In this document: positions 21,927 to 33,457 of the stretch, one piece after another
Numbering within the stretch: position 1 is the stretch's first letter
Layout of the letters: each line of letters opens with the position of its first letter
Assembly (NCBI RefSeq): GCF_001638985.1
Contig: NW_017265164.1
Span: 62,001-126,000 of the forward strand
Source of the DNA: Phycomyces blakesleeanus NRRL 1555(-)
Taxonomy: Eukaryota > Mucoromycota > Mucoromycetes > Mucorales > Phycomycetaceae
Reading direction: 5' to 3'
Length of the DNA: 64,000 nucleotides
Translations under genes and position numbers: made by a program
Notes under the pieces: model-generated
Seen by the model: only the letters and a program-made list of their open reading frames with translations
What the model was told of the DNA's origin: nothing
The model's database searches: none

Positions 21927-24060
21927 ATGAATTTCAATATCTTTAAAACCAAGCAAAAGACACCTCATGATCTCGTGCGGTACGTCAAGGACGCGATTCA
22001 CAGACTCGATGGCTCAGACAGACGCAAGGTAATAAGAAGAGAAAGAAGAAACATTGCAAAGCCAAGTTTGCGAGTCCTCCAGGTTGTTGAGATGAACATT
22101 TAGGCAACCGAAGACATTTCAAAATACCTTGTTTCAATGAAGAACATTCTCTACGGTGAAGACGGTAAGCTATCTCTCTCTCGCTCTTTCTTTCGGTATA
22201 CATTTTCTCTTATATGTAGATATGCACAAACACATACATTTTTATATTGCCTCTTTTATTTTCTGTATATACATACATATTGATTTATTTATTTTTATAT
22301 ATAAACTGTATAGATAGTGAACCCAGTCCAGATAGTGTTTCTCAGTTGGCTCAAGAGGTCTACAGTAATGACCTCTTGCAGTTACTGGTTCTTAATATTC
22401 ACAGATTTGAGTTTGAGGCAAGTACATAATATTTTATTACTATTATATATATATACATGTAATATTTAAATTTACTGACTTAATTTTAATGATTTTGTTT
22501 CTTTCTTTTTTGTTCTGTAATATTTTTGCAGGCAAAAAAAGACGTTGCACAGATATTCAACAATCTCTTGAGACGAGTAATTGGAACCAGATGTCCAACA
22601 GTAGAATACCTGTGTACACGTGAAGAGGTGCTTTTCACACTTCTCAAGGGGTAAAGACTAAAGATCGCATATATATTTATTTAAAAAAGGGGGGCATGGT
22701 GAAGTGAGGTGAAGTGAAATGGGATAGGATAGGATGGGGTCGTGGGGGGGCTATGTATATAAGAAGGAAAAAAAAACTAATGTACAAAGTTAATGATAAT
22801 AAAGAGAAATAATGTATAAAAGTATATTAACCTCTTTGTCTTTTTATTCTTAATATCTAAACACATATCAAAAATCAAAGGTATGAACAGCCAGAAGTTG
22901 CTTTGAATTGTGGTTTGATTCTGCGAGAATGCCTTCGACACGAGCCACTGGCCAAGATCATCCTGTACTCCCCACGGTTCTACCTTTTCTTTGATTATGT
23001 GGAAATGAGTACTTTTGATATCGCATCAGATGCATTTGCGTCATTTAAAGAGATTATGACCAAGCACAAGCAAATGGTGGCAGATTTCCTTGACACTCAT
23101 TATGAAGAGGTAAAAGCAAGAAAATAAAAAAGGGGGGAATATTAAAAAAGATGGATAGAGATAGATAGAGAGGTTATACAATTGCGCTATTTCTTTTATA
23201 AATTATATTGTTCTTATGTACAAATGATTAACTTACCTATTACCTTTGTTATTTTTAATTCTTTATAGTTCTTTGAGCATTACAAGAGACTGTTATTATC
23301 TTCAAATTATGTTACAAAGCGACAATCATTAAAGGTAAACAAAGAAACATATTTATGTATGTAATTCTAATAATAATAATGATGATGATATATTTTATAT
23401 CTATATAAAGTTGCTGGGAGAGATTTTGTTGGATAGATCAAACTTTAGTGTGATGACAAGATACATCAGTAGTGCAGACAACCTCAAGTTAATGATGAAT
23501 CTGTTACGAGACCGCAGTCGAAACATTCAATTTGAAGCGTTTCATGTTTTCAAGGTAAAATATATTACTACTTGATGAATTATTTCTTTTTATATTAATT
23601 AAAATATATATATATCTTTAATAAGGTGTTTGTGGCCAATCCTAATAAGAATAAACCAATCTTGGATATTCTGGTCAAGAATCAAGATAAACTCATTGTC
23701 TTTTTGAGTAATTTCCACAACGATAGACAAGGTAAGGAAAATGAATAGAAAATCAAATAAAACAAAAAGACTGTGAGAAGATAGTTACAGTATATAGTAT
23801 TGGTAGTGCCAGTAGTGGTTTGGTGAATAACTAGTATTCTTTGTCATTCTTTTATACATTAAAAAAAATCAAACCCAAAATTTTGATATTCATAAAACCT
23901 CTATTTATTTCTTTTTTGTGTGGATTTGGGTTGGATTTGGGTTGAATTTTGATTTTTGATTTTTTTTTTTTGATTTCGTATTGTAGATGATGAACAATTC
24001 AATGATGAAAAGGCATTTTTGGTCAAACAGATTCAAGAGCTAAAACCTGCTCAGGAGTAA
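21927..24060 (+). CDS. HYM1: MO25/Hym1 scaffold protein (CAB39 family)
   Basis: Nine exons: 21927-22028, 22104-22164, 22314-22417, 22532-22650, 22881-23109, 23269-23334, 23411-23554, 23626-23731 and 23987-24060. They total 1005 bp, 334 residues; human MO25 has 341. All junctions keep the frame. Conserved blocks include [100 protein letters not shown] and a C-terminal [19 protein letters not shown]25 is a helical-repeat scaffold that activates GCK-type kinases. In fungi Hym1 works in the RAM/MOR pathway with Kic1 and Cbk1 in polarity and cell separation. Intron 3 (22418-22531) begins with GC (gag/gcaagt); the GT four bases later breaks the frame. The start gives the family-typical short N-terminus. 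Confidence 0.95.
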
Positions 24061-25339
24061 GGTTAGCTCAAGCTTGCTTTTGCGTGCATACTCGTGTGTG
24101 TGTGTGTGTGTGTGTGTGATTTTTTATAACAAAAAAAAATAATTAAGCTTATGCTTATGCTTCTTAAGCTAAGCTAAAGCCAAAGCTAAGATTTTGTTTT
24201 TTTTTTGCTTTATTTACCTTTCTACACAATTGTATGTATGAGTGTGAAAGACAACAAAAAAATATATAAAGAGATTAAAGAGATATGTATATAATACACA
24301 TATTGTGAATTGGGATAATTATTGATTTTTGGTTGGTTGGTTGAAATAATAATTATATACTTACCTTTACTTATACCCCTTCCTCTTCTTTACTTCCAAT
24401 AATTTATGTGTCTTGACCCTATTTTCTGTACTTACTAAAGACTAGCTGTATATATATACTATTATTATAATTCCAGATTAATAACGATCGAACAAAAAGA
24501 AAGAAGAAAGAAAAAAACCTTAAAAACCATAGAATTGGTCCGGATAATTTTACCGGGACCGGATTTGGACCGGAAACCCTGTGCTACCACAGAGTCGGGA
24601 CACACAGACTTTTCTGTACGACCTTTTCAGTACACGATCCTGAAACTTTGGTTTTTAAATCCCCGTATGCATTCTATTATATATACATATATTTAAGATT
24701 TATAATACGCGCATTAATGAACATGAAATAGAAAAACCAATTTGTTATCCGAGAGACCAAGCCTTTTAACTTTTAGAGTCAAATCAATATTTTAAATAGT
24801 ACCATCGGAAGAAAGCAATAGCATATAGATACACCAATGGAATTGTGCTGTATAGTAGTATGCCACGCTACTGACAATGCTTTTTATTAATAATAATGGA
24901 TAAATGCTACACATTCCAAATGAAATGATATGTTGTCATTCAAGAATAGTGCAAATTACAATCCTTCTTTTCAAAAAACAAAATTACTTTCAGGTCACAT
25001 AGAATAACCATATTCGAAATAATATTAATAAGGCTCACACACATATATATATGTATCAAGTCATGATAAAGTCTAAAAAACATTTGCCGATATGTGAGAG
25101 ACATCAGGCGTCAATTTCAGATTCCATAGTTAGAATGAAAACAAAAAGGTATATTGTGGTGCGACGGAAATACTATAAAAGCTGTTTACAGAAATATATT
25201 TTTCGCTTATATTTTTTGTAGGTATAAGCTGCCAAGTTGAAAGAGAAGAATTTGGGTAAGAAAGTTAAATGCAACATTCTTTCTTGATTTGGCACAAATT
25301 AAAAAGAAAAGAAGACATATATGTGTTCCACAATAGTTA
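24061..25339. other. Intergenic after MO25
   Basis: The MO25 3' flank carries a (tg)n microsatellite at about 24094-24118. A short less AT-rich patch at 24535-24620 has repeated ggaccgga words; no RNA fold or gene was recognised there. The remainder is AT-rich. Confidence 0.5.
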
Positions 25340-25476
25340 CCTAACTGTCAGAATTATAAATCAAAGGTATGCAGTGTTTCAGGTTAAAAGTCATAGAAGT
25401 GTAAAATAAGATGCTTCACTAGTGTTACTCAATAATAACTCTCTCTTTCTTTCTCTCAGTGTATGTATATATTAAG
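25340..25476 (+). promoter_or_regulatory. F-box family promoter box (pseudogene copy)
   Basis: Contains atcaaaggtatgcagtgtttc with the core tgtttcagg at 25374, then aaaagtcat and gtgtaaaat, 103 bp before the ATG. A ctctctttctttctctcag tract at 25441-25459 follows. It matches the boxes of the intact paralogues with decay. Confidence 0.55.
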
Positions 25477-26445
25477 ATGATATCAAAATTATTGCCCAAT
25501 ATCCTCGCATATCTCGCAACCTATGTTGGTAAAAAAAAGAGACAGACGCACCTGTTCCTTAGTTTGTAAGAAATTAACCGAACCGTTTTTAGATGCCTAG
25601 TGGAATAGAATCAAAGTTAATGAAGAAATTTTAAAAGACATGTTTGACGGCCCTAATTTTAAAGAAGCTCACCGAAACAATCCCCATCATGTATAAACAT
25701 TACATTTTAAGAGACCTAGTTATTATCACAGCACAAGTCTCACAATTGCAACAAAGTTATCCCTGGTTAAAACACTTTTTATGCGATATTTCAGCCATAC
25801 CACACATCTGTATTCGAGCGGCATATAATTGGAGTGATTGGAATTTATTATCCTACCTAGAAATATTTATAGGCTATGAGTCCAGTGTAATAAGAGACTT
25901 TTTCTCCAGATCGTCTATTTTACCTTGTCTTATCTATCTAACAATTAAAACAGCTTATTCAAAGTGTAGCTTTCATTTTTTATATGGGGCGTTTTTGAAG
26001 ATATTCACCGCCTTTCTTTATGGCTAAAGTATCTTGAGCTTGCCTGAAACCTGAAACCGATGTGAATGTTATAAAAAAAATTAAACCAGCGTACACAACT
26101 AAATAAATAAGGTACAAAGATGCTGATTTTGATGCCCTTTGGGCTTTTTACTTTGCGCTCAAGTACCCAAATCTACATAGTCTTAATTTTAAAAAGTTTC
26201 TCTCTCTAGAAAAAACAATAGAAGTCTACTTGGACCAACGAAATAAATTACAAAGAAGAACCACAAAAAAGAACATTCTATCACTGATGGTTTATAACCA
26301 GCCATATAAGTCCCAACAACATTATCTGAACGAACTCAAAATATTTGCAGTATTAGATTATTTCATTCCCTGCCTAAATAAAGCAGAAGTACCATTAATA
26401 GTATTTAAAGGGTGGCCATTGACACGGTGGATTTTATCCACGGGT
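25477..26445 (+). pseudogene. F-box/LRR family pseudogene, truncated
   Basis: ATG 25477 begins ISKLLPNILAYLATYVGKK, the family F-box start, then the frame is broken by shifts and stops. Recognisable later pieces are the counterparts of the VCKxWTEPFLDAxW core (25570-25600), a DALWAFYFALKYPNLHSL piece at about 26125-26190 and a KIFAVLDYFIPCL ... KGWPLTRW piece at about 26335-26430. Homology stops at about 26430, where a dispersed repeat begins (26446). The C-terminal module is therefore missing. The largest remaining open frames (25644-26027 and 26230-26517) are fragments. Confidence 0.85.
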
Positions 26446-26620
26446 GTTTCTTGTATCGCTCATCGCAGTGAACTTCGAAGTAGTGACATAGCTGTAGAAA
26501 TGACCCAAAATAGTTAAATAGCTCTTTTTATTTATTTAGTAATTAAATTGTCTTTCTACCCGTATTTATTTTCTTGTCACCGAGTTGGAAATTTGCACCA
26601 CATAACCAACCCACCATGTG
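26446..26620. repeat. Dispersed repeat, inverted partner at 40670-40846
   Basis: About 175 bp. The reverse complement of 40670-40846 matches along the whole length, including gtttcttgtatc, attgtctttctacccgtatt and cataaccaacccaccatgtg. It begins just where the F-box pseudogene homology ends, so its insertion or a recombination at it probably truncated that gene. No coding capacity; class unknown. Confidence 0.75.
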
Positions 26621-27109
26621 TCAATGCACAGACTATTTTTTTACAATTAATTTCTTATTTTACTTCTTTGCGTGTCTTTTAAGCCTAAAAATAATATTTT
26701 TCTACATTATTTTCTAAGTTTACTTCTAGCATGGCACTATATCATGCATACAGATATATATAATATACAGATGTCTTTAGTAAGCAAGGATATCAAAAAA
26801 TAAAAAAAAGATTAATTTTACATTATATTTATTAAAGAAATGAGCGCATAAAGTATCATATTAACCGTATATATAGCGATACCCAAGTTTATTACTAGGA
26901 AAAAGGTAATAAGTTAAATGATATCTTTATATAATAAAAACAATAGCATTGGTATTGCTTTAAAACTGCTATCGGAATTATCGCTTTTTTTCTCATATTA
27001 AAAAAATGGATATAGGTATCTACTTTTAACGAAAGTAACAAAAGATAGTAATGTGCTTAAACATTGTATACTAAAACCAACTACAGTAAATGTTTTACAG
27101 TGCAAAGCA
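26621..27109. other. AT-rich spacer
   Basis: No gene, RNA or clear repeat recognised. Confidence 0.5.
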
Positions 27110-27900
27110 CTTTCGATCATGCTAGTTATTTGCTAATTATTTCCTTAAGCATAGCTTTATATAATCATTATTTTTTTCTGTATATAGCCATCTAATTATT
27201 TATTTGTTAACCTTGGAGATAAGGGAAACCGCAAACAGAGCAAAGTATAAGCATCTACTAAATGAACAGTCAGTAAAGCGTTTTAGCGTAAAACGGAGCA
27301 TAATAACAATATATGTATAAGTAAGATCTCAGAACATTTGTTTATAAACATCCTAGCTATAAGCTAGTTCTTAGGCGGAAGTTTTTATGTCATCATTGGT
27401 CTTTTTATATAAGAAAAAAATCATCTTATAGGTGTATAAAGCCTCAGATTAAGTGTTTTCAAATCATGCTAGCATTTTGCTAGATATCAAAATATATCTC
27501 ATGTCATCACTGGCTTCTATCTATATCTATCTAATTATAATCTTTACTAACCTTGGGAATGCTGGAAACCGTGAACAAAGTAGAGTATAAACATCTACTA
27601 GATGAACAGTCAGTAGATGGTTTAAACGTAAAACGGGACATACTGAAATTAATCATTTAAATTGCATATATAATTATATGTAAATGAGACCTAAGAACAT
27701 GTTTTTGTAAACATTCTGGCTATTAGCTAATGGTTTTAGCAGGAGTTTGTTGGCGTATTGGTCTTTTTGTATAATCAGATATTATTCTTATAGATGTATG
27801 AGACTTGAGAAAGTGTTTTTTCTATTTGGTAATTATACTAGCATTTGCTAGTTATTATAAATAATGTTCTCATCATTGGTCTCTATCCATAAGCGCGAAA
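27110..27900. repeat. ~345-bp tandem duplication, 2.2 copies
   Basis: Copy 1 starts at about 27117 (catgctagttatttgct), copy 2 at about 27467 (catgctagcattttgct) and a partial third at about 27835 (actagcatttgctagtt). Inside, ttaaccttggagataaggga (about 27207) pairs with ctaaccttgggaatgctgg (about 27549), and taaaacggagcataat with taaaacgggacatact. Copies are about 80% alike by eye. The gctagc-like short palindrome at each copy start is notable. Not coding. Confidence 0.8.
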
Positions 27901-29732
27901 GTGTTTAAAAATGTAAAGAAAAAAAAGTATTACATTACCTTTAAATTGTTGTATTAAAGATATCGTGTGTATGTTGTTGTAATTATATATATATCTACAT
28001 GTGTACGTTCTTATTAAAACACGCGTAAAGATGCCTAAACGTTTTTTGAAAGACTAAAAAAAAACAGGTGAGTGCAGTAAATAAACCTTGCCATGTACGC
28101 CTGTAAACATCCACCCAAATGTAATATGAGGCTAATATTGGCTCACGAAAGCGTGCCATATACGCTGAACGGTCATATAAAAGAAGAAGAAGCACAGGCT
28201 CATTATCTTGGGAAGGTGGGTATAGTCAAAATAAAATAAAAAACCGTTGATAAAATAAATTGAGATTTTTAAATGTAAGGTGGCTATTATTTTCATACGT
28301 TGTAGCTGATACTTACTTTTGGTCGTTCTTTATAGCTATCTTTGTGGTTTGAATGGACTCTATGTATGCTGGCAATAGTACAGTACTCACCATAGGTATG
28401 AATACAGGAAAGAGAGGGAAAAAATATGCCCACACTCTATGACGTATTTTATTCCCATGGTTTGACATGGAAATTGATCTCATATGATTAGATGTAGATG
28501 TAAACATATGATGATGTCAGAAAGCTGCAGTGTCTTTGCCATCAAAGGCGTACTCACAAAGAACTGTTAAAAAATATTAAAGAAGTACACTCTGTACCTG
28601 ATCGACATTTAATACTACTCGGATTATTTAAAAGCAGTGCCCGTGCTTAAGTTACACCGACCTACGTATATGGCCTTTCAGCTAGAAGAGAGGTGTTCCG
28701 TTTTAATATTAGAAAGGCGCAGCTCTAGAAAAAAAAACATATTTGGAACTGAATTTGATATACCTTTAAAAACCAACAACTTCAAAGTATTGCTTTGATA
28801 TATCCTTATTATTCATACCTTTATTATATATATGAGAAGCCTAAAGGGCAAAATAATTATAGAGCCATTTTTTTGTTCTGTTTAGCATTACACTATTAGC
28901 CACTTGCTGTCAAATAATATATTGATAAGCACCAAAATATTTGATGTACAACTTTTGTCTTCTAGTTCAGGCCATATATAGAAAGTTAAGGAGGAGTATA
29001 GTATATACTCTATAGTTGAAGAGAATGATATTATTTGTGATATAGTAAAGATCCTATAATTTCTAATAACTTGTATATGATTGCCTTTCAGAAACCTAGC
29101 TTACAGAAAATACTCGTATTCTTTACATTGGCTCAGTTACAGCTAGTTATTAACCAAGACCATTTTTTCTCAATCAAGAAACTCAAGTATTCATGTAAGT
29201 AGCCGTGATCTCCTTTCTTTATTTATTCTTGAAACAAACAACACTCTTATAGTATCTTTAGCTCAAATTTGAACTTGAAAGTAAGAAAATCTCAGAGAAA
29301 CTACAGAAGTACAAAAAAATATGAGCAACAGATTCTTTAAAGATATTCTGACTATTATTTACGCTTCATACTTCCTTTTTATTACTTTTATAATTTATTT
29401 ACTAATAATATATATATAATTGAATTATTTCTGACAGGATAAGCTACAACTATTTTAGTCCGTTTGCCCGGTCAATAAAAATAATCTGCTATTATTTTTA
29501 ATATTATTATGGTTTGAGGCAGCTTGTGTTTACTGTATGCTTATGATGCAATATTAGAATGTGTACATGATTTCCATAATACTGGAATGACTTGTATCCT
29601 TATTATTTCTTTTTTTTAAAAAAAAGAATAGTCTTATACTAATTCATATATATATATTTATATTCCAAATGTATACATATGTAGGTAGATGAGCGTGTAT
29701 GTAAATATGTATTAGTTTGACAGGTGTATCTA
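27901..29732. other. Gene-poor spacer
   Basis: Small frames (27995-28195 and 28313-28507, minus) have no family features. A perfect T8A8 palindrome lies at 29610-29625. Nothing else is supportable. Confidence 0.5.
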
Positions 29733-31080
29733 CAGACCCATACAATAAATGAAAGAAAAAAGTTTAAACTCAACTAAATAGAACATCTTTAATGCAAAGT
29801 TGTTGTGCTTTTTTTAAAAACTCTTCTCATTCAAATCTCACAATGTCTCAGCAAATCAATAAAAGTATTCCTAAGAAACGAAAAGAGCTTTCAGACTATG
29901 AAAAAGGACTTATTATTATCGGTGGTGCTCTCCATAATATTTCATTGACTGCCATTTCGGAGAAGACAGGCATACCCATGACAACTGTACATAGCACAGT
30001 TCAAAGATGGAAACAGAATGGCACGCCATTAACAGAAAAACACCAAGGACGTCCATCAATTTTGGGTGAGAGAGATTTACGCCAGCTTAAAAACGAAATG
30101 AAGAAAGATCGTAATGCCACACTTGGAGAACTCACAAACGCCATGAGACTCATGATTGGCAAGTACATTTGCAAGAATACCATCCGCAAAGCTATTCGTA
30201 AGATCGGAATGTCTTCTTGCCATCCTGTGTTTAAGCCAAGGCTATCCAGAACACATAAAAAGAAACGATTGTTGTTTGCTAAACGTTGCAAAGAAACCAA
30301 TCAAAGATGGGATCGTGTGATTTGGAGCGATGAGTCTCGCTTTATGGTTTTCCCAAAGGATGGAAACCTTAGAATTTGGCGCTTTCCTCTGGAGAAGTTC
30401 AAGTCTGATTGTATCATGCCTAGAGTACAGTTTGGAGGTGGTTCGGTGATGGTTTGGGGCTGTGTGTGGGCAGGAGGAGTAGGCCCACTAAAAACGATTA
30501 TTAACAGCCTTGACCAATTTGGCTATATAAACCTTTTGGAAAGAAAGTTGCTCCCATTTTATGGTCGCCTAAGTAAAAGACATGACGGGGAGTTTATTTA
30601 CCAAGAAGACAATGCTCCTTGTCATAAGTCAAAACTTGTTGAGAACTGGAAAAAGACCCATAATGTACCAATAATGGAATGACCGCCGAATAGCCCAGAT
30701 CTCAGTCCTATTGAGAACCTATGGGCTCATTTGGGTCGGATGGTAAGGGCAAGAGTACCAGCTCCAAGAACTATTAAGGAGCTAGACAAGGTTATCCATG
30801 AAGAATGGAAGAAAATACCGGTTGCAGTATGCAAGGCCTACTGCATGTCTATGCCAACTCGCATAGCCCGTATGAAGAAAGCCCGTGGTGATGTTACTAA
30901 ATATTAAACTTTCAATAAAAGTTATTTTTCTTAATATTTAAAGGTTATATATTCTTATTCCAATGATTTTAAAAGTGGTTTCTTAAGTAAAAGTAGACAA
31001 ACAATGAAGAGAGAGTTAAGGATGTTATTTTTTCACTTTGGCGGAAGCTAAAATTTTCTTTCATTTAATTGATGAGACTG
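29733..31080 (+). mobile_element. Tc1 transposon, copy 1
   Basis: 1348 bp, flanked by TA (29731-29732 and 31081-31082). Its imperfect terminal inverted repeats begin CAGACCCATACAATAAATGA on the left and, read inward from the right, CAGTCTCATCAATTAAATGA, and continue AAGAAAA. It encodes one transposase frame with one TGA. It is near-identical, in opposite orientation, to the element at 33425-34769; the only difference seen in the coding part is three bases (one Ile codon). Near-identity shows recent activity or a recent duplication. Confidence 0.92.
29792..30907 (+). pseudogene. Tc1 transposase with an internal TGA
   Basis: The frame runs 29792-30907 (371 sense codons if the TGA were read) with a single TGA at 30680-30682. 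Residues about 30-150 are two helix-turn-helix units (SLTAISEKTGIPMTTVHSTV and NTIRKAIRKIGMSS). The DDE domain has D180 (VIWSDESRF), D273 (YQEDNAPCHKS) and, past the stop, E at codon 308 (SPIENLW), a DD34E spacing typical of Tc1. The TGA stands where relatives have Trp, just before PPNSPDLSPIEN, so the plain product of 296 residues lacks the catalytic Glu. The start could equally be Met18 (MSQQ). TGA followed by C may allow some readthrough; this is inference. Confidence 0.9.
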
Positions 31081-31477
31081 TATATATATAAAAAGAAATT
31101 ACTCAAGATATTTCAGTTTAAAAAGCTGAGCAGTTTTTTTTTTTTAAAAAAAATAAACCCTTGGACCTCAAGACTATATTTTCCTCACCGGAGAAACATT
31201 TATACATTAGATCCAATAAAAAAAACTTCCATTGGTTACCTCTAAAGAAAAACGCTAATGTTCGTTACACATTTTATAGAGTCTTATATAAGTAAACCTG
31301 GGGTCATTAATTATTGCTTTAGATAAGTAAACAAAAAAATAAAATAAGGTATGTATGTAGTTTGTTTGCATATTTTGGTAAAATACAACCTAATAGCCAC
31401 ACCCCTTTACAGTAACTAGATAGCCATGTGGTGTAAGACCAAAAGTTTATTAATTAAGCTTTAATTAGGCTTTCTAT
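31081..31477. other. Short spacer between Tc1 and the F-box promoter
   Basis: A T12A8 palindrome lies at 31134-31153. No gene. Confidence 0.5.
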
Positions 31478-31609
31478 ATTGGACAACCAAAGTTGTAAAG
31501 TGTTTCATGTAAGAAGTCACAAATAAAAAAGTATAATATGCTTGTCCGATGATTATAGAATGTAATTGATTTTCTTTCTCTTTCTCTCCCTCCCTTTTTC
31601 AAAATTTCA
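31478..31609 (+). promoter_or_regulatory. F-box family promoter box and pyrimidine tract
   Basis: A gtgtttcatgtaagaagtca core (tgtttcatg at 31501) lies 109 bp before the ATG, followed by aaaaaagtataatat. A ttttctttctctttctctcc tract lies at about 31569-31597. The same order is found before the paralogues. Confidence 0.6.
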
Positions 31610-33457
31610 ATGGTATCAATATTACTGCCAAATATCCTATCGTATATCGCAACACATATCAATAAGAAAGACCAGACCTCCTGTTCACTTGTCTGTAAGA
31701 GATGGACAGAGCCGTTTCTAAACGCTTATTGGGCCAAACTAGAGATCGATGAAAACAAATTAAGCACCATGTTCGCCACATCCACTCTTAACGAAGTCTA
31801 CAGGAAGAACGTTCATCGTGTGTGGGCATTGGATCTCAAGCGGATAAATATAAGACATATAGGCTATGTTACACAGTTACAGCAAAGCTTCCCTGGAATA
31901 AAATATCTCTTTTGCGACGAAGAGAATCACGAAGATGAAAGCGACAACTGGATGATACGTTCTATTGATTGGATTAGTTGGAGATTTTTAACGCACCTGA
32001 GCATAAAATTGACCAGTAAACACTCTGGGCTAGAAGACATCTTTATGAACCTTTCGGTATCTCGCTCCCTTGCTCATTTTACGCTTAATTCAGAAAATAA
32101 TGTCGAAGAGACCAACACTATGTTATGGACTCAATTTGAATCACTCCACCGCCACATGAGACAGTTAGAGTACCTTGATATCAACTATCCTCTTTCATCG
32201 ATTTCGAAATATGATTTGGAAATGATAAAAACCATTGAACCGGCACACAAAATTACAAAGATTACTTTTCTTGATGTGAGAATTGATGGTTCTTGGCTAT
32301 GCTATTTTGCATTGAAGTACCCGAACCTACTCAGTCTTAACATGAAGCCGTGCAAAGCTCGCAGACCATTAGTACAAGAGACTTACATAAACAAATACCA
32401 GGGACAGTTAATATTGCTGAAAACACTGAATCAGTTTTTTCCTTATTTAAAAATGGTACAGACACCTACGCATACTTGTAACAGATGGCCACTTTATATA
32501 TTCTACATGACTCTTAATTACTTTAATATAAAGTTAGAGCGTGTTGTATTCGACACTCATGTATACAAGTCACTACTTATGGATAATCTCACTAAGTGTA
32601 TTAAGCAAGTTTCAGAATCGGTGAAGATTATGTGGGTGACTATAACCGATTATCTGAACGCTAAACCGCGATCTCGCATTATTTTCAATTTATGCCCGAA
32701 GCTTGTTGAACTACACATTCTAGAACACCGAAGGATTGAAATGGAACATCTCTTGGATCAATGTCCAGTTTTGAGGTCATTATATATAGAGAATTCCACT
32801 ACTTACCTCATAAACCCCTCGCGACATATAACAATCCCACACTCGTTACAAAAACTGGAATTCATCAACGTGTCTGTTCCTATACACCTATTCAACTACA
32901 TATCTCTGCGTTGTAAACAACTTAAATATTTGAAGCTAAAGAGCGTTACATTTCTTATTCCTGAGTGGGACATAAATGGAAAAGCGCTCTTCGATATGCA
33001 CATGTCGCAGTTGAAGACATTCATAATTTATAATTACAGTTATTGTTTTCAGCATGTCAGACATTATGCCATTGAGCAACTGGAGAATACGGATGGTAAT
33101 TCACTACAACATCAAGAAAGCCAAGAAATATCATTTCGAACAAACTGGTACCACTTGTGTTTGGATAAAACAAACAGAAAAGAAAGACTTTTGGCGTGGG
33201 AGCTTGGAAGACGTGACATAGAGTTTTCCCAAAGATACTACAAAGACTTTGAGCGCAGAAAAAAACGTGAAAAAAAAAGAAAAGACATGATACGACATTG
33301 TGGATATGCACCTAAAAGGTTCTGGAAAAGAGATCTTCAATATGGTGTTATGATATTTCGATTCAAGTCTGTCAAAGAGTATTTTCTGGATGAAAAAAGA
33401 GAAATCGACAAAGATAAACACATACAGTCTCATCAATTAAATGAAAGAAAATTTTAG
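31610..33457 (+). CDS. F-box/LRR-like protein, C-terminus ends in a Tc1 end
   Basis: Single exon, 615 residues. The F-box is at residues about 4-45 (LLPNILSYIATHINKKD, SCSLVCKRWTEPFLNAYWAK). A leucine-rich middle of roughly 400 residues follows with family blocks (CYFALKYPNLLSL, LNQFFPYLK, NRWPLYIFYMTLNYF). The C-terminal module is WYHLCLDKTNRK, WELGRRDIEFSQRYYKDF and KRFWKRDLQYG. F-box proteins recruit substrates to SCF ubiquitin ligases through Skp1; the target here is unknown. The last 11 codons and TAG lie inside the terminal repeat of the minus-strand Tc1 (33425 onward), so the C-terminus was rewritten by that insertion. The conserved module lies upstream of the junction and is intact. 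Confidence 0.9.
   Translation: MVSILLPNILSYIATHINKKDQTSCSLVCKRWTEPFLNAYWAKLEIDENKLSTMFATSTLNEVYRKNVHRVWALDLKRINIRHIGYVTQLQQSFPGIKYLFCDEENHEDESDNWMIRSIDWISWRFLTHLSIKLTSKHSGLEDIFMNLSVSRSLAHFTLNSENNVEETNTMLWTQFESLHRHMRQLEYLDINYPLSSISKYDLEMIKTIEPAHKITKITFLDVRIDGSWLCYFALKYPNLLSLNMKPCKARRPLVQETYINKYQGQLILLKTLNQFFPYLKMVQTPTHTCNRWPLYIFYMTLNYFNIKLERVVFDTHVYKSLLMDNLTKCIKQVSESVKIMWVTITDYLNAKPRSRIIFNLCPKLVELHILEHRRIEMEHLLDQCPVLRSLYIENSTTYLINPSRHITIPHSLQKLEFINVSVPIHLFNYISLRCKQLKYLKLKSVTFLIPEWDINGKALFDMHMSQLKTFIIYNYSYCFQHVRHYAIEQLENTDGNSLQHQESQEISFRTNWYHLCLDKTNRKERLLAWELGRRDIEFSQRYYKDFERRKKREKKRKDMIRHCGYAPKRFWKRDLQYGVMIFRFKSVKEYFLDEKREIDKDKHIQSHQLNERKF

Noticed and set aside
24535..24620. Less AT-rich patch considered as a tRNA or small RNA
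   Set aside because: No tRNA arms or B-box-like ggttcgaatcc string could be built; only repeated ggaccgga words are seen.
30001..30300. 99-codon minus-strand frame in the Tc1 elements (also 34205-34504)
   Set aside because: Antisense shadow of the transposase, present in both copies only because the copies are identical.
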